Shown here: positions 19,419-28,203 of the stretch, in pieces
Layout: the number at the start of each line of letters is the position of its first letter
Numbering within the stretch: position 1 is the first letter of the stretch
Assembly (NCBI RefSeq): GCF_020193575.1
Contig: NZ_JADYVD010000018.1
Span: 1-64,000, forward strand
Reading direction: 5' to 3'
Source: Ensifer sp. IC4062
Lineage (GTDB): Bacteria > Pseudomonadota > Alphaproteobacteria > Rhizobiales > Rhizobiaceae
Length of the DNA stretch: 64,000 nt
Notes under the pieces: model-generated
The model's database searches: none
Told to the model about the DNA's origin: nothing
Seen by the model: only the letters and a program-made list of their open reading frames with translations
Translations under genes and position numbers: made by a program

Positions 19419-19511
19419 CACCCGCCAAATCCGTTACGCAACCGTCGTGTATGGTGGTTTGACGCGCAAAAGGTCGGTGTAGACCTCGAATTTCTGCAGT
19501 GGATCGGCGCG

Positions 19512-19877
19512 TCAATTGCTCGGGCGCGTCAGGATGAAGGCGACTGGGAGCGCCATCCCGGCCGCGACGATGGCCGCAAGCATCGCGTCCGGCTTGCTGA
19601 AAAGAAAGAGGCCGAAGCTTGCGGCGATTAGGGCGACGGCGGTGAACTTCGCTCTCGCCCCGATCGCACCCTTTTCCCGCCAGAGGCGCAGCGAAGGGCC
19701 GAATATGGGATGCTCGACGAGCCAGCGCTCAAGCCGGGGAGACGCCCGTGCGAACAGGCCCGCCGCCAGGAGCAGGAAAGGTGTGGTGGGCAGGATCGGC
19801 AGGAACACGCCCGCGATGGCGAACCCGACCATCAGCCAGCCAAGGCACAGGCAAAGGATACGCAACGGAAGGTTCAT
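19512..19877 (-). CDS. DUF454 (YbaN family) inner-membrane protein
   Basis: This 121-residue protein has three to four membrane helices and the DUF454 pattern GVFLPILPTTPFLLLAAGLF, then SPRLERWLVEHPIFGPSL and a C-terminal helix pair. The function of the family is unknown. It is transcribed towards napC and has no clear operon partner. Confidence 0.85.
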   Translation of the reverse strand: MNLPLRILCLCLGWLMVGFAIAGVFLPILPTTPFLLLAAGLFARASPRLERWLVEHPIFGPSLRLWREKGAIGARAKFTAVALIAASFGLFLFSKPDAMLAAIVAAGMALPVAFILTRPSN

Positions 19878-20064
19878 TCACCGTCTCCAGATCGCGCCCG
19901 ACGACAGCGCCACGCGCGTGATCAGACGCGCAAAGACACTTTGAGTTGCCGCATGTCCTATCCTCAAATCGGCTACGAAGAATACACGCAGTAATCGCCA
20001 GCGCTTCACCAAACCCGCCAATTCCGCCTAGCGCCGCGGGTTCAAATGAACGCCCTAGGACGCT

Positions 20065-21546
20065 TTAAAGGATGAAGTAACCCTTCTGCATGGCAACGGC
20101 ATCGTCGAGGTGTATGGCAAAGTCGGCCTTCCTGTCGCCGTTGACGTCACCATAAACATAGGTGTCGGAAGCCGCGCGATCGTAGCGCAGCTCGCCTTTG
20201 CCGCCAGAAAACGCGCCCGTTCCCACGAAGACGAATGCCTGGTTGCCCGCGGCCGCCGTGTTGGCGTCGATCGCCGAAAGGTCGATCCTGTCCAGTTGCG
20301 AGGCGACAAAATCGTAGATTGTGTCACGGCCGGTGGTCGCGACGGTCGTTTCCGCGAGCGACTTGAAGAGAAACCTGTCCGCGCCGGTCCCGCCGGTCAG
20401 TCGGTCTGCTCCGGCGCCGCCAAAAAGGATATCGTTGCCGACACCGCCGTCGAGCAAGTCGTTGCCGCGGTCACCGCTCAGCACGTCGTTGCCGGCATAC
20501 CCGCGCAGTGTGTTGGCGGCCTGGTTGCCCATGATCGAATCGCTCGCCGATCCGCCCAGAACGTTTTCGATCAGCGAGCGCGTGTCGCCGTGGTAGAGCA
20601 GGGCATTGAAGATATTGCCGCGCGCGAAGCCGCCGTTCGGGCCCCCACCGAGATAGGCGAGCTGGTCGGCGCTGAAGGTCGAGGCCTGCCCTGGCCGTAA
20701 GTCGATCTTGAGCCCGGTTCCATAGGCCGAGAGATCGTAGGTATCATTGCCCCCGCCATCCCAGACGGTTGCGAAAATTCGGTTGGCGCCCGGTGCGATG
20801 GCGGTCACGCCATTGACCAGCGTCGCGCCGCTGCCCGGTGTCCATTTGTAGACGGTGTTGCCGCTGTTGGTCGTGAAGTCGGCGCCATACATCTCCTGCA
20901 GCGCGGCGATGTCCGCCATCATGAAGCTTTGCGGAGCACCGAAACGCTCGTACCAATAGGTGTTGCCGGAGCCGATGAAGCCGCTGTAGGTCATGACCGA
21001 AAATTCGATCGAATTGTATTGCGCAGGCAGGGCCCCGAAGTCGTCGGCATCATGCCCGTGCGAAAGGCCGAGTGCGTGACCGAGCTCGTGCAGCAGCGTA
21101 TGCCAGGCATAGTTCCCGGCGACGGGCGTGCGGTAGTCGTTGACGGTGCCGGCATAGCGGGTGCCGAACCAGATGTCGCCGGCTTCAGCATTGGTCCCCG
21201 GGTAAAAGGCGTAGGCCGTGCTGGGCAGGCTCGATTGCGCAAACCGGACCGCTGCGGTGTTGGCGCTGCCGAGGGCGAAGCTCGCGTTGGTGAAGCCTTC
21301 GACCGAAAAGCCGTCATTGGCGGCGGAACCGAAGGATTGCTCCATCGCGAAGAGTGCGGCGTTTTGCTGCGCGGCCGATACGGCGGCAAAGCCGCTGTTC
21401 TTTTCCCCGCTGTAGCTGTAGCTGCCGGCCGCTGTGGAAAAGACATAGGTGATCGTGCCGCCCCAGGCCATATTCGAGAGCACCCCATCAATCAGGCCGT
21501 TCCCGGTTGGCTTCACAATTTTGATGGATTTGCCCGTTCCGCTCAT
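20065..21546 (-). CDS. Serralysin-like secreted zinc metalloprotease (M10) with RTX repeats
   Basis: The 493-residue protein has the metzincin zinc site HELGHALGLSH (His153, Glu154, His157, His163) and a Met-turn SVMTYSGF. A C-terminal beta-roll of glycine-rich calcium-binding repeats (GNDVLSGDRGNDLLDGGVGN and similar, about residues 335-400) follows, with a hydrophobic end (GYFIL). No Sec signal is present. This is the layout of type I-secreted serralysins, which degrade extracellular proteins. The type I exporter genes (ABC, MFP) that often neighbour such proteases are absent in this window, so secretion must rely on a system encoded elsewhere. Confidence 0.92.
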   Translation of the reverse strand: MSGTGKSIKIVKPTGNGLIDGVLSNMAWGGTITYVFSTAAGSYSYSGEKNSGFAAVSAAQQNAALFAMEQSFGSAANDGFSVEGFTNASFALGSANTAAVRFAQSSLPSTAYAFYPGTNAEAGDIWFGTRYAGTVNDYRTPVAGNYAWHTLLHELGHALGLSHGHDADDFGALPAQYNSIEFSVMTYSGFIGSGNTYWYERFGAPQSFMMADIAALQEMYGADFTTNSGNTVYKWTPGSGATLVNGVTAIAPGANRIFATVWDGGGNDTYDLSAYGTGLKIDLRPGQASTFSADQLAYLGGGPNGGFARGNIFNALLYHGDTRSLIENVLGGSASDSIMGNQAANTLRGYAGNDVLSGDRGNDLLDGGVGNDILFGGAGADRLTGGTGADRFLFKSLAETTVATTGRDTIYDFVASQLDRIDLSAIDANTAAAGNQAFVFVGTGAFSGGKGELRYDRAASDTYVYGDVNGDRKADFAIHLDDAVAMQKGYFIL

Positions 21547-21578
21547 GCAAATTCCCGATCTTGACGTGATGGCGCCTG

Positions 21579-21678
21579 CTGCATGTTTCCTTAAATCGTC
21601 GCCGATTTAAGGAAATATGCAGCAATTCAAAGTGCTACAGCGTCCTTTGCGCGTCTGAAATGACGCGTGGCGCTGTAG
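21579..21678 (+). repeat. RIME-type intergenic element
   Basis: A well-preserved copy. Dyad one is CTGCATGTTTCCTTAAATCG with opposing arm CGATTTAAGGAAATATGCAG, then AATTCAAAGTGCTACAGCGT and dyad two around GCGCGTCTGAAATGACGCGT, ending CGCTGTAG. It lies between the protease start and a small plus-strand gene. Confidence 0.85.
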
Positions 21679-21760
21679 AGCCTGGAAGCTCGCGTCCGGG
21701 ACAATAGCCGCCGCGAGATACGATTCTCGTAAGCCGATCGTTAAAATTGGAGACATTTTT

Positions 21761-22018
21761 GTGGCCATGCGCGGATTATTGAAATCGGTTGGTCTCGCCA
21801 TGCTGGTGATGGGCCTGTCGACCTCTGTGCAAGGCGCACCGAAAACAGGTGGGGTAGAGATGCAGGAGCCTCCGGATCCTGAAGTCGCCGTCCGGTCCGA
21901 GTTCGCACGGGTGAAGGCGGAGAACACGGTGGAGGCCTATGAACGTTTCATTCGCCGCCACCCGGACCACGCCCTCGCTGAGGAAGCGCGCAAGGCTCTC
22001 TTGCGACTGAAGCAATAG
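21761..22018 (+). CDS. Small exported protein of unknown function
   Basis: This 85-residue protein starts at a GTG with GGAGA seven bases upstream. It has a signal peptide (LLKSVGLAMLVMGLSTSVQGA) and a mature part whose end, EAYERFIRRHPDHALAEEAR, resembles a single TPR-like helix pair as in YfiO/YbgF-type repeats. No specific family was recognised; it could be a one-repeat relative of periplasmic TPR proteins. Confidence 0.7.
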   Translation: MAMRGLLKSVGLAMLVMGLSTSVQGAPKTGGVEMQEPPDPEVAVRSEFARVKAENTVEAYERFIRRHPDHALAEEARKALLRLKQ

Positions 22019-22115
22019 GGCCTGGCCGAGTGGCCCGCCGGCCAGGCTCGGATAGCGGCGTGGAGCGGATCTGAAACCGCGCCTCGCGCTGAACCGATTT
22101 CGATGGAACGATGCT

Positions 22116-22925
22116 TCAGCTCGACGGCTTACTGGCGCGGATCGCGTAGCGGTGCTGGCTCCGGCGTGCCAGCGCCTTGAAAAAATTCCAGTTTCTCGCC
22201 TGCGTCCGATGGATTTCGCTGAGATCGGTGTCGATCTCGACGTCGACGAATCCCACCTTGCGCAGGAGATCGGCCACCTCTTCGGCTCGCGCGCCTTGCG
22301 AGAAGTGAACACGGGAGAGGATACTCCTGTGGGTCTCCATCATCTCGCGCGAACCGGATGGGGTGTCCGCCTTGAGAAGCCCAGCGCGCTGGCCCCAGAC
22401 ACTGAGCTTTGAGAACAGGCGCTCCAGCGCATTCGCGTTGACGAAGTCACCATCGACAATGAGCAGCCTGCCGCCCGGTTTCAGCACGCGCAACCACTCT
22501 GCGAACGCTGCGGCCGGATCGACCAGCGTCCAGACCAGATGCCGGTTGACCACCGCGTCATAGTGCTCGTCCGGCTCCATCGTGTTTTCGGCGTCGCCCA
22601 TGCGGAACGAAATCTTGCGCCGGCGCTCGCGTGCCTTGGTGCGCGCCCGCTCGAGCATGGGCTCGGCCCAGTCGAGGCCGGTCACCCCGAAGCCGAGATC
22701 GTCAAGCAGGTGCGAGACGACGCCGGTGCCGCTCGCGAGATCCAGCGCCATGCGGCCTTCGCCCTCGCCGAGATGGCGCCGGATCAGCCGGTGCCACGCC
22801 GCGCGCTCTTCCTCGGAGAAAATCTCGTGCCCCGGAGAAAGATCGAAGGTTGCCGCACGCTCCGACCAATAGGCCTTGATTTCGTCGCGAAGATTGTAGT
22901 TCCGCCGCTCTGCCACGTCGCTCAT
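22116..22925 (-). CDS. Class I SAM-dependent methyltransferase
   Basis: The 269-residue protein has the AdoMet-binding glycine loop ALDLASGTGVVSHLLDDLGF, then VTGLDWAEPMLERARTKA, the acidic motif region RMGDAENTMEPDEHYDAVV and LRVLKPGGRLLIVDGDF, which define a UbiE/Methyltransf_11 fold. The substrate is unknown. The ATG at 22925 (MSDVAERRNY) is chosen over a TTG six codons upstream. It is divergent from the iron-type transporter genes and might be linked to them, but that is only context. Confidence 0.85.
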   Translation of the reverse strand: MSDVAERRNYNLRDEIKAYWSERAATFDLSPGHEIFSEEERAAWHRLIRRHLGEGEGRMALDLASGTGVVSHLLDDLGFGVTGLDWAEPMLERARTKARERRRKISFRMGDAENTMEPDEHYDAVVNRHLVWTLVDPAAAFAEWLRVLKPGGRLLIVDGDFVNANALERLFSKLSVWGQRAGLLKADTPSGSREMMETHRSILSRVHFSQGARAEEVADLLRKVGFVDVEIDTDLSEIHRTQARNWNFFKALARRSQHRYAIRASKPSS

Positions 22926-22961
22926 ATCGATCTCATCCGCCAAAGCGCTTCACAGGCATGC

Positions 22962-23035
22962 GACGCGCTTTATCTACTTGTTCTTGTGCATGTCGTTGCC
23001 CCCTAGACCGCTGCACACTTTCGGGCGACATGCAC
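22962..23035. repeat. Dispersed hairpin repeat (copy 1 of 2 in window)
   Basis: GACGCGCTT...TGCATGTCGTTG...CCGCTGCACACTTTCGGGCGAC ATGCA recurs nearly base for base at 60441-60515. The core TGCATGTCG...CGACATGCA forms a hairpin. It is distinct from the RIME elements. Confidence 0.75.
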
Positions 23036-23066
23036 TGTGTTTGGAAGCGTTCTAAAAGATAAATGT

Positions 23067-23081
23067 TGACGGATAAAGTCA
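23067..23081 (+). promoter_or_regulatory. IRO-like (RirA-type) iron operator
   Basis: TGACGGATAAAGTCA fits the TGA-N9-TCA iron-responsive operator pattern described for RirA regulons in Rhizobiales. It overlaps a possible -35 element (TTGACG at 23066-23071) 40-60 bases upstream of the binding-protein start at 23125, where a repressor would block transcription under iron-replete conditions. Confidence 0.65.
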
Positions 23082-23124
23082 TGAAATATTAGATCGCCGC
23101 AATTTATTAGCGGAGCGAAGAACA

Positions 23125-24258
23125 ATGAGGCTTTTCAACAGGGTGGCCGCCGCCGCCATGGTTTCTTGCGTCCTTTTATCGGCCCCGGCGTTGGCTGAAA
23201 CGGTCAAGATCAAGGACGTCACGGGCCGTGACGTCGAGGTCGACGTGCCGGTCGAGCACGTGATCCTCGGCGAAGGGCGCCAGATCTATTTCCTCGCTGC
23301 GCTCGACCGGGAAGAGCCTTTCAAGCGTGTCGTCGGCTGGCGCGACGACCTGGCCAAGGCCGACCCCGAAAGCTATGCCGCCTATCTCGCCAAATATCCC
23401 GACATTGCCAAGCTGCCGGCCTTCGGCGGCATGAAGGACGGAACCTTCGACATCGAGCAGGCCGTGGCGTTGAAGCCGGACGTCATCCTGATGAATGTCG
23501 ACGCCAAGACGGCGACAGAGGAAGCCGGTTACATCGAAAAGCTCGGCAAGGTCGGCATTCCGCTCGTCTACGTCGATTTCCGCGAGAAGCCGATGGAAAA
23601 CACCGAGCCGAGCATGCGCATCATGGGCAAGCTCATCGGCAAGGAGGAAAAGGCGGAGGAGTTCGTCAAGTTCCGCGCCGACAACATCGCCAAGGTGACC
23701 GACGTGCTCGCCAAGGCTGACGCGACAAAACCGCTCGTCTTCGTCGAACGCGCCGGCGGTTACTCCGACGATTGCTGCATGTCCTTCGGCAATGAGAATT
23801 TCGGCAAGATGGTCGAACTCGCCGGCGGCGTGAACATGGCGAAGGATATCATCCCGGGGACGTTCGGCGCGGTCAACCCGGAGCAGATCATCGCCGCAAA
23901 CCCGGATCAGATCATCATCACCGGCGGCAACTGGCAGGGCTACGTGCCGGGCGGCGCCTGGGTCGGTGTCGGCTACGGTGCCGACGAGACGGAAGCGCGC
24001 CGAAAGCTTGAGAACCTCACCAAGCGTCCGGCCTTCACCGGCGTCAAGGCCGTCAAGGACGGCAATGTCCATGCTATCTGGCACCAGTTCTACAACAACC
24101 CCTATCAGTTCGTCGCCATACAGCAGATCGCCAAATGGCTGCATCCGGACCTCTTCAAGGATCTCGATCCCGAGGCGACGTTCAAGGAACTGCATGAGCG
24201 CTTCCTGCCGCTTCCCTACAAGGGCGGCTACTTCGTTTCGCTGAACGTCGGTCAATAA
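23125..24258 (+). CDS. Iron-type ABC transporter substrate-binding protein 1 (FecB/TroA-like fold)
   Basis: This 377-residue protein has a signal peptide (VAAAAMVSCVLLSAPALA) and the typical opening TVKIKDVTGRDVEVDVPVEH of periplasmic siderophore/iron-complex binding proteins. The AVALKPDVILMN segment and the long C-terminal half complete the family layout. It is a paralogue of the next gene: both carry GWRDDL, a D(S/P)YAAY segment, a CC pair (DDCCMSFG here) and a shared YFVSL ending. It is the first gene of the importer operon and sits behind the IRO-like box. The ligand is unknown; a ferric or heme-like complex is inferred from the family. Confidence 0.88.
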   Translation: MRLFNRVAAAAMVSCVLLSAPALAETVKIKDVTGRDVEVDVPVEHVILGEGRQIYFLAALDREEPFKRVVGWRDDLAKADPESYAAYLAKYPDIAKLPAFGGMKDGTFDIEQAVALKPDVILMNVDAKTATEEAGYIEKLGKVGIPLVYVDFREKPMENTEPSMRIMGKLIGKEEKAEEFVKFRADNIAKVTDVLAKADATKPLVFVERAGGYSDDCCMSFGNENFGKMVELAGGVNMAKDIIPGTFGAVNPEQIIAANPDQIIITGGNWQGYVPGGAWVGVGYGADETEARRKLENLTKRPAFTGVKAVKDGNVHAIWHQFYNNPYQFVAIQQIAKWLHPDLFKDLDPEATFKELHERFLPLPYKGGYFVSLNVGQ

Positions 24259-24313
24259 AGGATCGGGCGCCGGAGGAAAGGGACCTCCGGCGTGCCTGCT
24301 ACAAGGTTTGCAT

Positions 24314-25453
24314 ATGTCGCTCTTCAAGAAACTACTCCCGGCGCTGGTCGCCGTGGCGGCGTTCATCGCTGCGCCGGCCATGGCCGCGGAAATCACCGAC
24401 GTCACCGGTCGCCAGGTCGAGCTCGAACTCCCGGCCAGGCGGTTGCTGCTTGGCGAGGCGCGGCAGATACATGTGGCGGCGGCACTGAAGGGCGAGCACG
24501 TCTTCGACACGATCGTGGGCTGGCGCGATGACCTGATCAAGAAGGATCCGGATTCCTACGCGGCCTATCGCGAGCGCTTTCCCGCGATCGCGGACCTGCC
24601 GTTGTTCGGCTACATCCCGAGCGGCGATTTCAGCCTCGAAGCGGCGATCGCGCTGAAGCCGGATGTACTGACGCTAAATCTCGAGGCGCAGCAGGCGGTC
24701 GAGGAATCCGGCTTCATCGAAAAGGCAGCTGCGGCCGGTATCGCCGTCGTCTTTCTTGACTTCCGTGTCGATCCGGCGAAGAACAGCGTAAAATCCGTTG
24801 AAATTCTCGGCGAGCTTTTTGGCGCGAAGCAACGCGCGCAGGAATTCATCGCGTGGCGTCAGGCCCAGATCGCGCTCGTAACCGACCGTCTGGCGGCAGC
24901 CGGTGCTGTTGCGCGTCCGAAGGTCTTCATCGAACGCTCGCCCGGCATCACCGGCGAAACCGTCTGCTGCAGGACGTTCGGGCCCGCCAATTTCGGCGAG
25001 ATGGTGGAAAAGGCCGGCGGCCACAATATCGGCTCGGATGTGACCACAACAACCTTCGTTGATCTCAACCCCGAACAACTCGTCGTCGCCGATCCGGACC
25101 ATGTGATTGTTACCGGCAGTAACTGGGCGGCCGAGTCAGACATCAACCAGTTCGTCAGCGTCGGCCGCGGCGCCGATCCGGCGGCGGCCCGGCAAAGGTT
25201 GGCAGCCCTGATGCAGCGTCCGGGCTTCGGGACGCTCAAGGCGGTGAAAGAGGGCAGGGTGCATGCCGTCTGGCACCAGTTCTACGGTGCGCCCTACGAA
25301 TTCGTGCCGATCCAGCAATTTGCCAAGTGGTTCCACCCCAAGCTTTTTGCCGACATCGATCCGGATCGGACGTTCCGCGAGTTCCACGAGAAATTCCTGC
25401 CGGTCGCCTATCGGCCAGGCTATTTCGTGTCGCTTCCGCAGGGGGGTGAATGA
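24314..25453 (+). CDS. Iron-type ABC transporter substrate-binding protein 2 (paralogue)
   Basis: This 379-residue paralogue of the preceding protein has a signal peptide (LLPALVAVAAFIAAPAMA). The mature start EITDVTGRQVELELPARRLL, the IVGWRDDLIKKDPDSYAAY segment, the CC pair (ETVCCRTFG) and the YFVSLPQ ending line up with binding protein 1. The ATG at 24314 is used; the frame also opens at a TTG two codons earlier. It overlaps the permease start by ATGA. Two binding proteins feeding one permease suggests different ligands or affinities. Confidence 0.88.
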   Translation: MSLFKKLLPALVAVAAFIAAPAMAAEITDVTGRQVELELPARRLLLGEARQIHVAAALKGEHVFDTIVGWRDDLIKKDPDSYAAYRERFPAIADLPLFGYIPSGDFSLEAAIALKPDVLTLNLEAQQAVEESGFIEKAAAAGIAVVFLDFRVDPAKNSVKSVEILGELFGAKQRAQEFIAWRQAQIALVTDRLAAAGAVARPKVFIERSPGITGETVCCRTFGPANFGEMVEKAGGHNIGSDVTTTTFVDLNPEQLVVADPDHVIVTGSNWAAESDINQFVSVGRGADPAAARQRLAALMQRPGFGTLKAVKEGRVHAVWHQFYGAPYEFVPIQQFAKWFHPKLFADIDPDRTFREFHEKFLPVAYRPGYFVSLPQGGE

Positions 25454-26520
25454 TGGTTGCGGCAGTTGGGGAATTTTCTGGTGTCGAGGGGCGCGGACGC
25501 TACCGCGCCCTCGTGCTACGCCGGTTGCTGCTGATCTCCTGTCTCGTCACGGCGCTCTTCATCTCGGTCGCGGTCGACATGGCGCTCGGGCCTGCCAATT
25601 ATCCGCTCACCGAAGTGCTTGCGGCCCTGTTCCGGCCGGAGACGGTCGGCGACCAGCTTCGCGTGGTGATCTGGGACATCCGCATGCCGATCGCGCTGAT
25701 GGCGATCACCGTCGGTGCGTCGCTCTCTGTGGCGGGTGCGCAGATGCAGACGATCCTCGCCAATCCGCTGGCGAGCCCTTTCACGCTCGGCATTTCAGCA
25801 GCCGCCGGTTTCGGCGCGGCGCTGGGTCTCGTTGCCGGTGTCGCGGTCTTTCCCGTCGCCGTTCAATACATGGTGCCGATCAATGCCTTCCTGATGGCGA
25901 TGGTGGCGGCACTCTTCATCCATTTCGCCTCGACCATGCGCGGCGTGACGGTCGAGACGATCGTGCTCCTTGGCATCGCCCTCGTCTTCACCTTTAACGC
26001 GGCCCTGTCGCTGCTTGAATATCTGGCATCCGAGCAGGCGCTCGCCGCTGTCGTGTTCTGGACCATGGGGAGCCTCACCAAGGCGACCTGGCCGAAGGTT
26101 TGGATCACCGGCGCGGTGCTCCTCGTCGCCATGCCGCTCTTTGCACGCCACGCCTGGGCGCTGACGGCGCTGAGACTTGGCGATGACAAGGCAGCGAGCT
26201 TCGGCATCAATGTGCGCCGCCTGCGGCTTGAAACCATGCTGACGGTCAGCCTGCTTGCGGCAATCCCCGTCTCCTTCGTCGGCACCATCGGTTTTGTCGG
26301 TCTCGTGGGGCCGCATATCGCGCGCATGCTGGTCGGCGAGGATCAGCGCTTCTTCCTGCCGGCTTCCGTTCTCTGTGGTGCGCTTCTGCTTTCGGTGACC
26401 TCCGTCGTCAGCAAGATGCTTATCCCCGGCGCGGTGCTGCCGATCGGCATCATCACTGCGCTGGTCGGTGTACCCTTCTTCTTCGTCCTGATTTTCACCA
26501 ACAGGAGACGTTCATGGTAG
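25450..26520 (+). CDS. FecCD-family ABC transporter permease
   Basis: The 356-residue, roughly ten-helix protein has FecCD/BtuC hallmarks: IRMPIALMAITVGASLSVAG, ILANPLASPFTLGISAAAGF (the NPLA.P..LGIS motif) and IGFVGLVGPHIARMLVGEDQ (ATPase coupling region). It is the only permease in the operon and presumably works as a homodimer. ATGA overlap with the upstream gene and a seven-base overlap with the ATPase gene indicate coupling. Confidence 0.94.
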   Translation: MMVAAVGEFSGVEGRGRYRALVLRRLLLISCLVTALFISVAVDMALGPANYPLTEVLAALFRPETVGDQLRVVIWDIRMPIALMAITVGASLSVAGAQMQTILANPLASPFTLGISAAAGFGAALGLVAGVAVFPVAVQYMVPINAFLMAMVAALFIHFASTMRGVTVETIVLLGIALVFTFNAALSLLEYLASEQALAAVVFWTMGSLTKATWPKVWITGAVLLVAMPLFARHAWALTALRLGDDKAASFGINVRRLRLETMLTVSLLAAIPVSFVGTIGFVGLVGPHIARMLVGEDQRFFLPASVLCGALLLSVTSVVSKMLIPGAVLPIGIITALVGVPFFFVLIFTNRRRSW

Positions 26521-27275
26521 CCCTGACGCTGGAAAAGCTTGGCGCGACATACGGCCGGCGTGTGGTGCTCTCCGACGTCAATACGGGCATGCTGCGGGGT
26601 GGTGGCCTGACCGCCGTCATCGGTCCGAATGCCGCCGGCAAATCGACGCTCTTCAAGCGCATCGCCGGGCTCGCCGCCGGCCCTGGCCTCGTCCATCTCT
26701 CCGATACGGTGAAGGGGCCAGAGGCGATCTGTTATATGCCGCAGGACACCGGGGCAAATGCAGTGCTGACCGTCTACGAGTCAGTGCTGCTTTCTGCCAA
26801 GCAGGGGTCCGGCTGGAAGGTCAAGGACGGGGAGCTCGCGGAAATCGATCGTGTGCTTGCGGCGCTCAGGATCGATGATCTTGCCTTCCGCGGTCTCGGC
26901 GAACTTTCCGGCGGGCAGCGCCAGCTCGTGTCGATCGCGCAGGCGCTGGTGCGCAAGCCGGAAGTCCTGCTGATGGACGAGCCGACGTCGGCTCTCGATC
27001 TCTTCCGCCAGATCGAGGTGCTCGGCTTCATGAAATGGTTGTCGGCGCAATCCGGGATGGCGGTGCTGATCGCCTTGCACGACCTCAACCACGCGCTGCG
27101 CTATTGCGAAGACACTATCGTGATCAGCAACGGATCGGTGGTCGCCAGCGGCCCGACGCCGGACGTGATCACGACCGAGATGCTGAAAACCGTCTATCGC
27201 GTCGAAGCCCGTGTCGAGGTCTGTTCCATGGGCCGCCCGGTCGTCATCGTCGACGATTCCATCCAAGCCGCGTGA
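26514..27275 (+). CDS. ABC transporter ATPase (FecE/FepC-like)
   Basis: This 253-residue nucleotide-binding protein has Walker A GPNAAGKST, a Q-loop in CYMPQDTGANAVLTV, the signature LSGGQRQLVSIAQALVR, Walker B VLLMDEPTSALD and the switch histidine in ALHDLNHAL. It powers the importer with the FecCD permease upstream. It is the last gene of the four-gene unit; a short GC-rich hairpin (CGCGCCTTCGGCGCG) follows about 20 bases after the stop. Confidence 0.94.
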   Translation: MVALTLEKLGATYGRRVVLSDVNTGMLRGGGLTAVIGPNAAGKSTLFKRIAGLAAGPGLVHLSDTVKGPEAICYMPQDTGANAVLTVYESVLLSAKQGSGWKVKDGELAEIDRVLAALRIDDLAFRGLGELSGGQRQLVSIAQALVRKPEVLLMDEPTSALDLFRQIEVLGFMKWLSAQSGMAVLIALHDLNHALRYCEDTIVISNGSVVASGPTPDVITTEMLKTVYRVEARVEVCSMGRPVVIVDDSIQAA

Positions 27276-27596
27276 CCGCCGGGTCGCCGTTGTCCGCGCC
27301 TTCGGCGCGTGCGGCTGGCAAGAGGTGGAGCCAGCGCTGGTGTTTCACTGCTCTCGTTGAGACGGTAAAATTCTGTAACCTTCTGAAACATCGCAGTTGC
27401 GGACGGGACGTCGTTACACATGTTCCAAGCTTCTCTCCCTCGCCTGAATAGCGGGTGGAAGCGCCTGTCGCGCCCCGCTCGGGCGGTTCTCCGTCCATCC
27501 GGAGCACCATCGCCGCCACTGTCGTTGGGAGCTGATCAGCGGTCTTACGACCACGGTGAGCTTCACAGTAAATCTATCTGCGAACTGAATGATTTC

Positions 27597-27655
27597 TTGC
27601 CGCCGTAATGCGGCTGATCTATATAACGTATGTCTAACATGCCCCGTAAACATGT
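27597..27655 (+). promoter_or_regulatory. Predicted promoter and operator for the Rrf2 regulator gene
   Basis: TTGCCG (27597-27602), a 17-base spacer and TATATA (27620-27625) form a plausible sigma-70 promoter. Just downstream, ACATG-N9-CATGT (27637-27655) is an inverted repeat placed to block transcription, so autoregulation by the Rrf2 protein encoded at 27721 is likely. The rest of the 445-base gap after the ATPase gene holds nothing recognisable. Confidence 0.5.
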
Positions 27656-27720
27656 GAGCCGGCGCGACGCCCGGTGTTCTGGGCGGCCGTCGGCAAAATC
27701 TTTGCCGAAGGCGATGTCTC

Positions 27721-28191
27721 ATGCTGACAAAAAAAGGAAAGTACGGTCTGAAGGCAATGGTTGATCTTGCCCAGCTTCAGCCCGGGGAAACGGCTTTCAT
27801 CACCGATATCGCCGTGCGAAACAATTTACCGAAGAAATTCCTCGACACGATCATGCTGGAACTCCGGAACGCCGGGCTTCTTCGTTCCAAGAAGGGCCCC
27901 GGGGGCGGTTATTCGCTGGCACGTCCGGCGGCCGAGATCCGCGTCGGCCAGGTGATCCGCACCCTCGACGGCCCGCTTGCGCCGATCCGCTGTGCCAGCC
28001 GCACGGCCTTCGAGGCCTGCGACGACTGTCGGGATCCGGAAACCTGTCATGTGCGGCGCTCTATGGTGGTCGTGCGCGATGCCATGGCAAGCATCCTCGA
28101 CAACATGACGCTCGAACAGTTCGCCGCCGGCGAGAAGGAAGAGGGTGAGACGGACGAGCCCGTAGCGCCACTTCGCAGCGAAGCCGGCTGA
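27721..28191 (+). CDS. Rrf2 family regulator with four-cysteine cluster
   Basis: This 156-residue protein begins MLTKKGKYGLKAMVDLAQL, with the Rrf2 winged helix and recognition/wing sequence LLRSKKGPGGGYSLARP. After it come Cys91, Cys100, Cys103 and Cys109 (C-x8-C-x2-C-x5-C), the region where IscR, NsrR and RirA hold an iron-sulfur cluster. The sequence differs clearly from the rhizobial RirA start (MRLTKQTNYAVRML), so it is a different member. Being next to the iron-type importer suggests iron or Fe-S-dependent control of that operon, but sulfur-metabolism control (an SfnB-type gene lies on the other side) is also possible. Confidence 0.88.
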   Translation: MLTKKGKYGLKAMVDLAQLQPGETAFITDIAVRNNLPKKFLDTIMLELRNAGLLRSKKGPGGGYSLARPAAEIRVGQVIRTLDGPLAPIRCASRTAFEACDDCRDPETCHVRRSMVVVRDAMASILDNMTLEQFAAGEKEEGETDEPVAPLRSEAG

Positions 28192-28203
28192 AGCTTTTTA
28201 CCG

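Noticed and set aside
27721..28191. The Rrf2 gene as rirA itself
   Set aside because: The N-terminus and cysteine spacing differ from rhizobial RirA, so only the Rrf2 family is supported.
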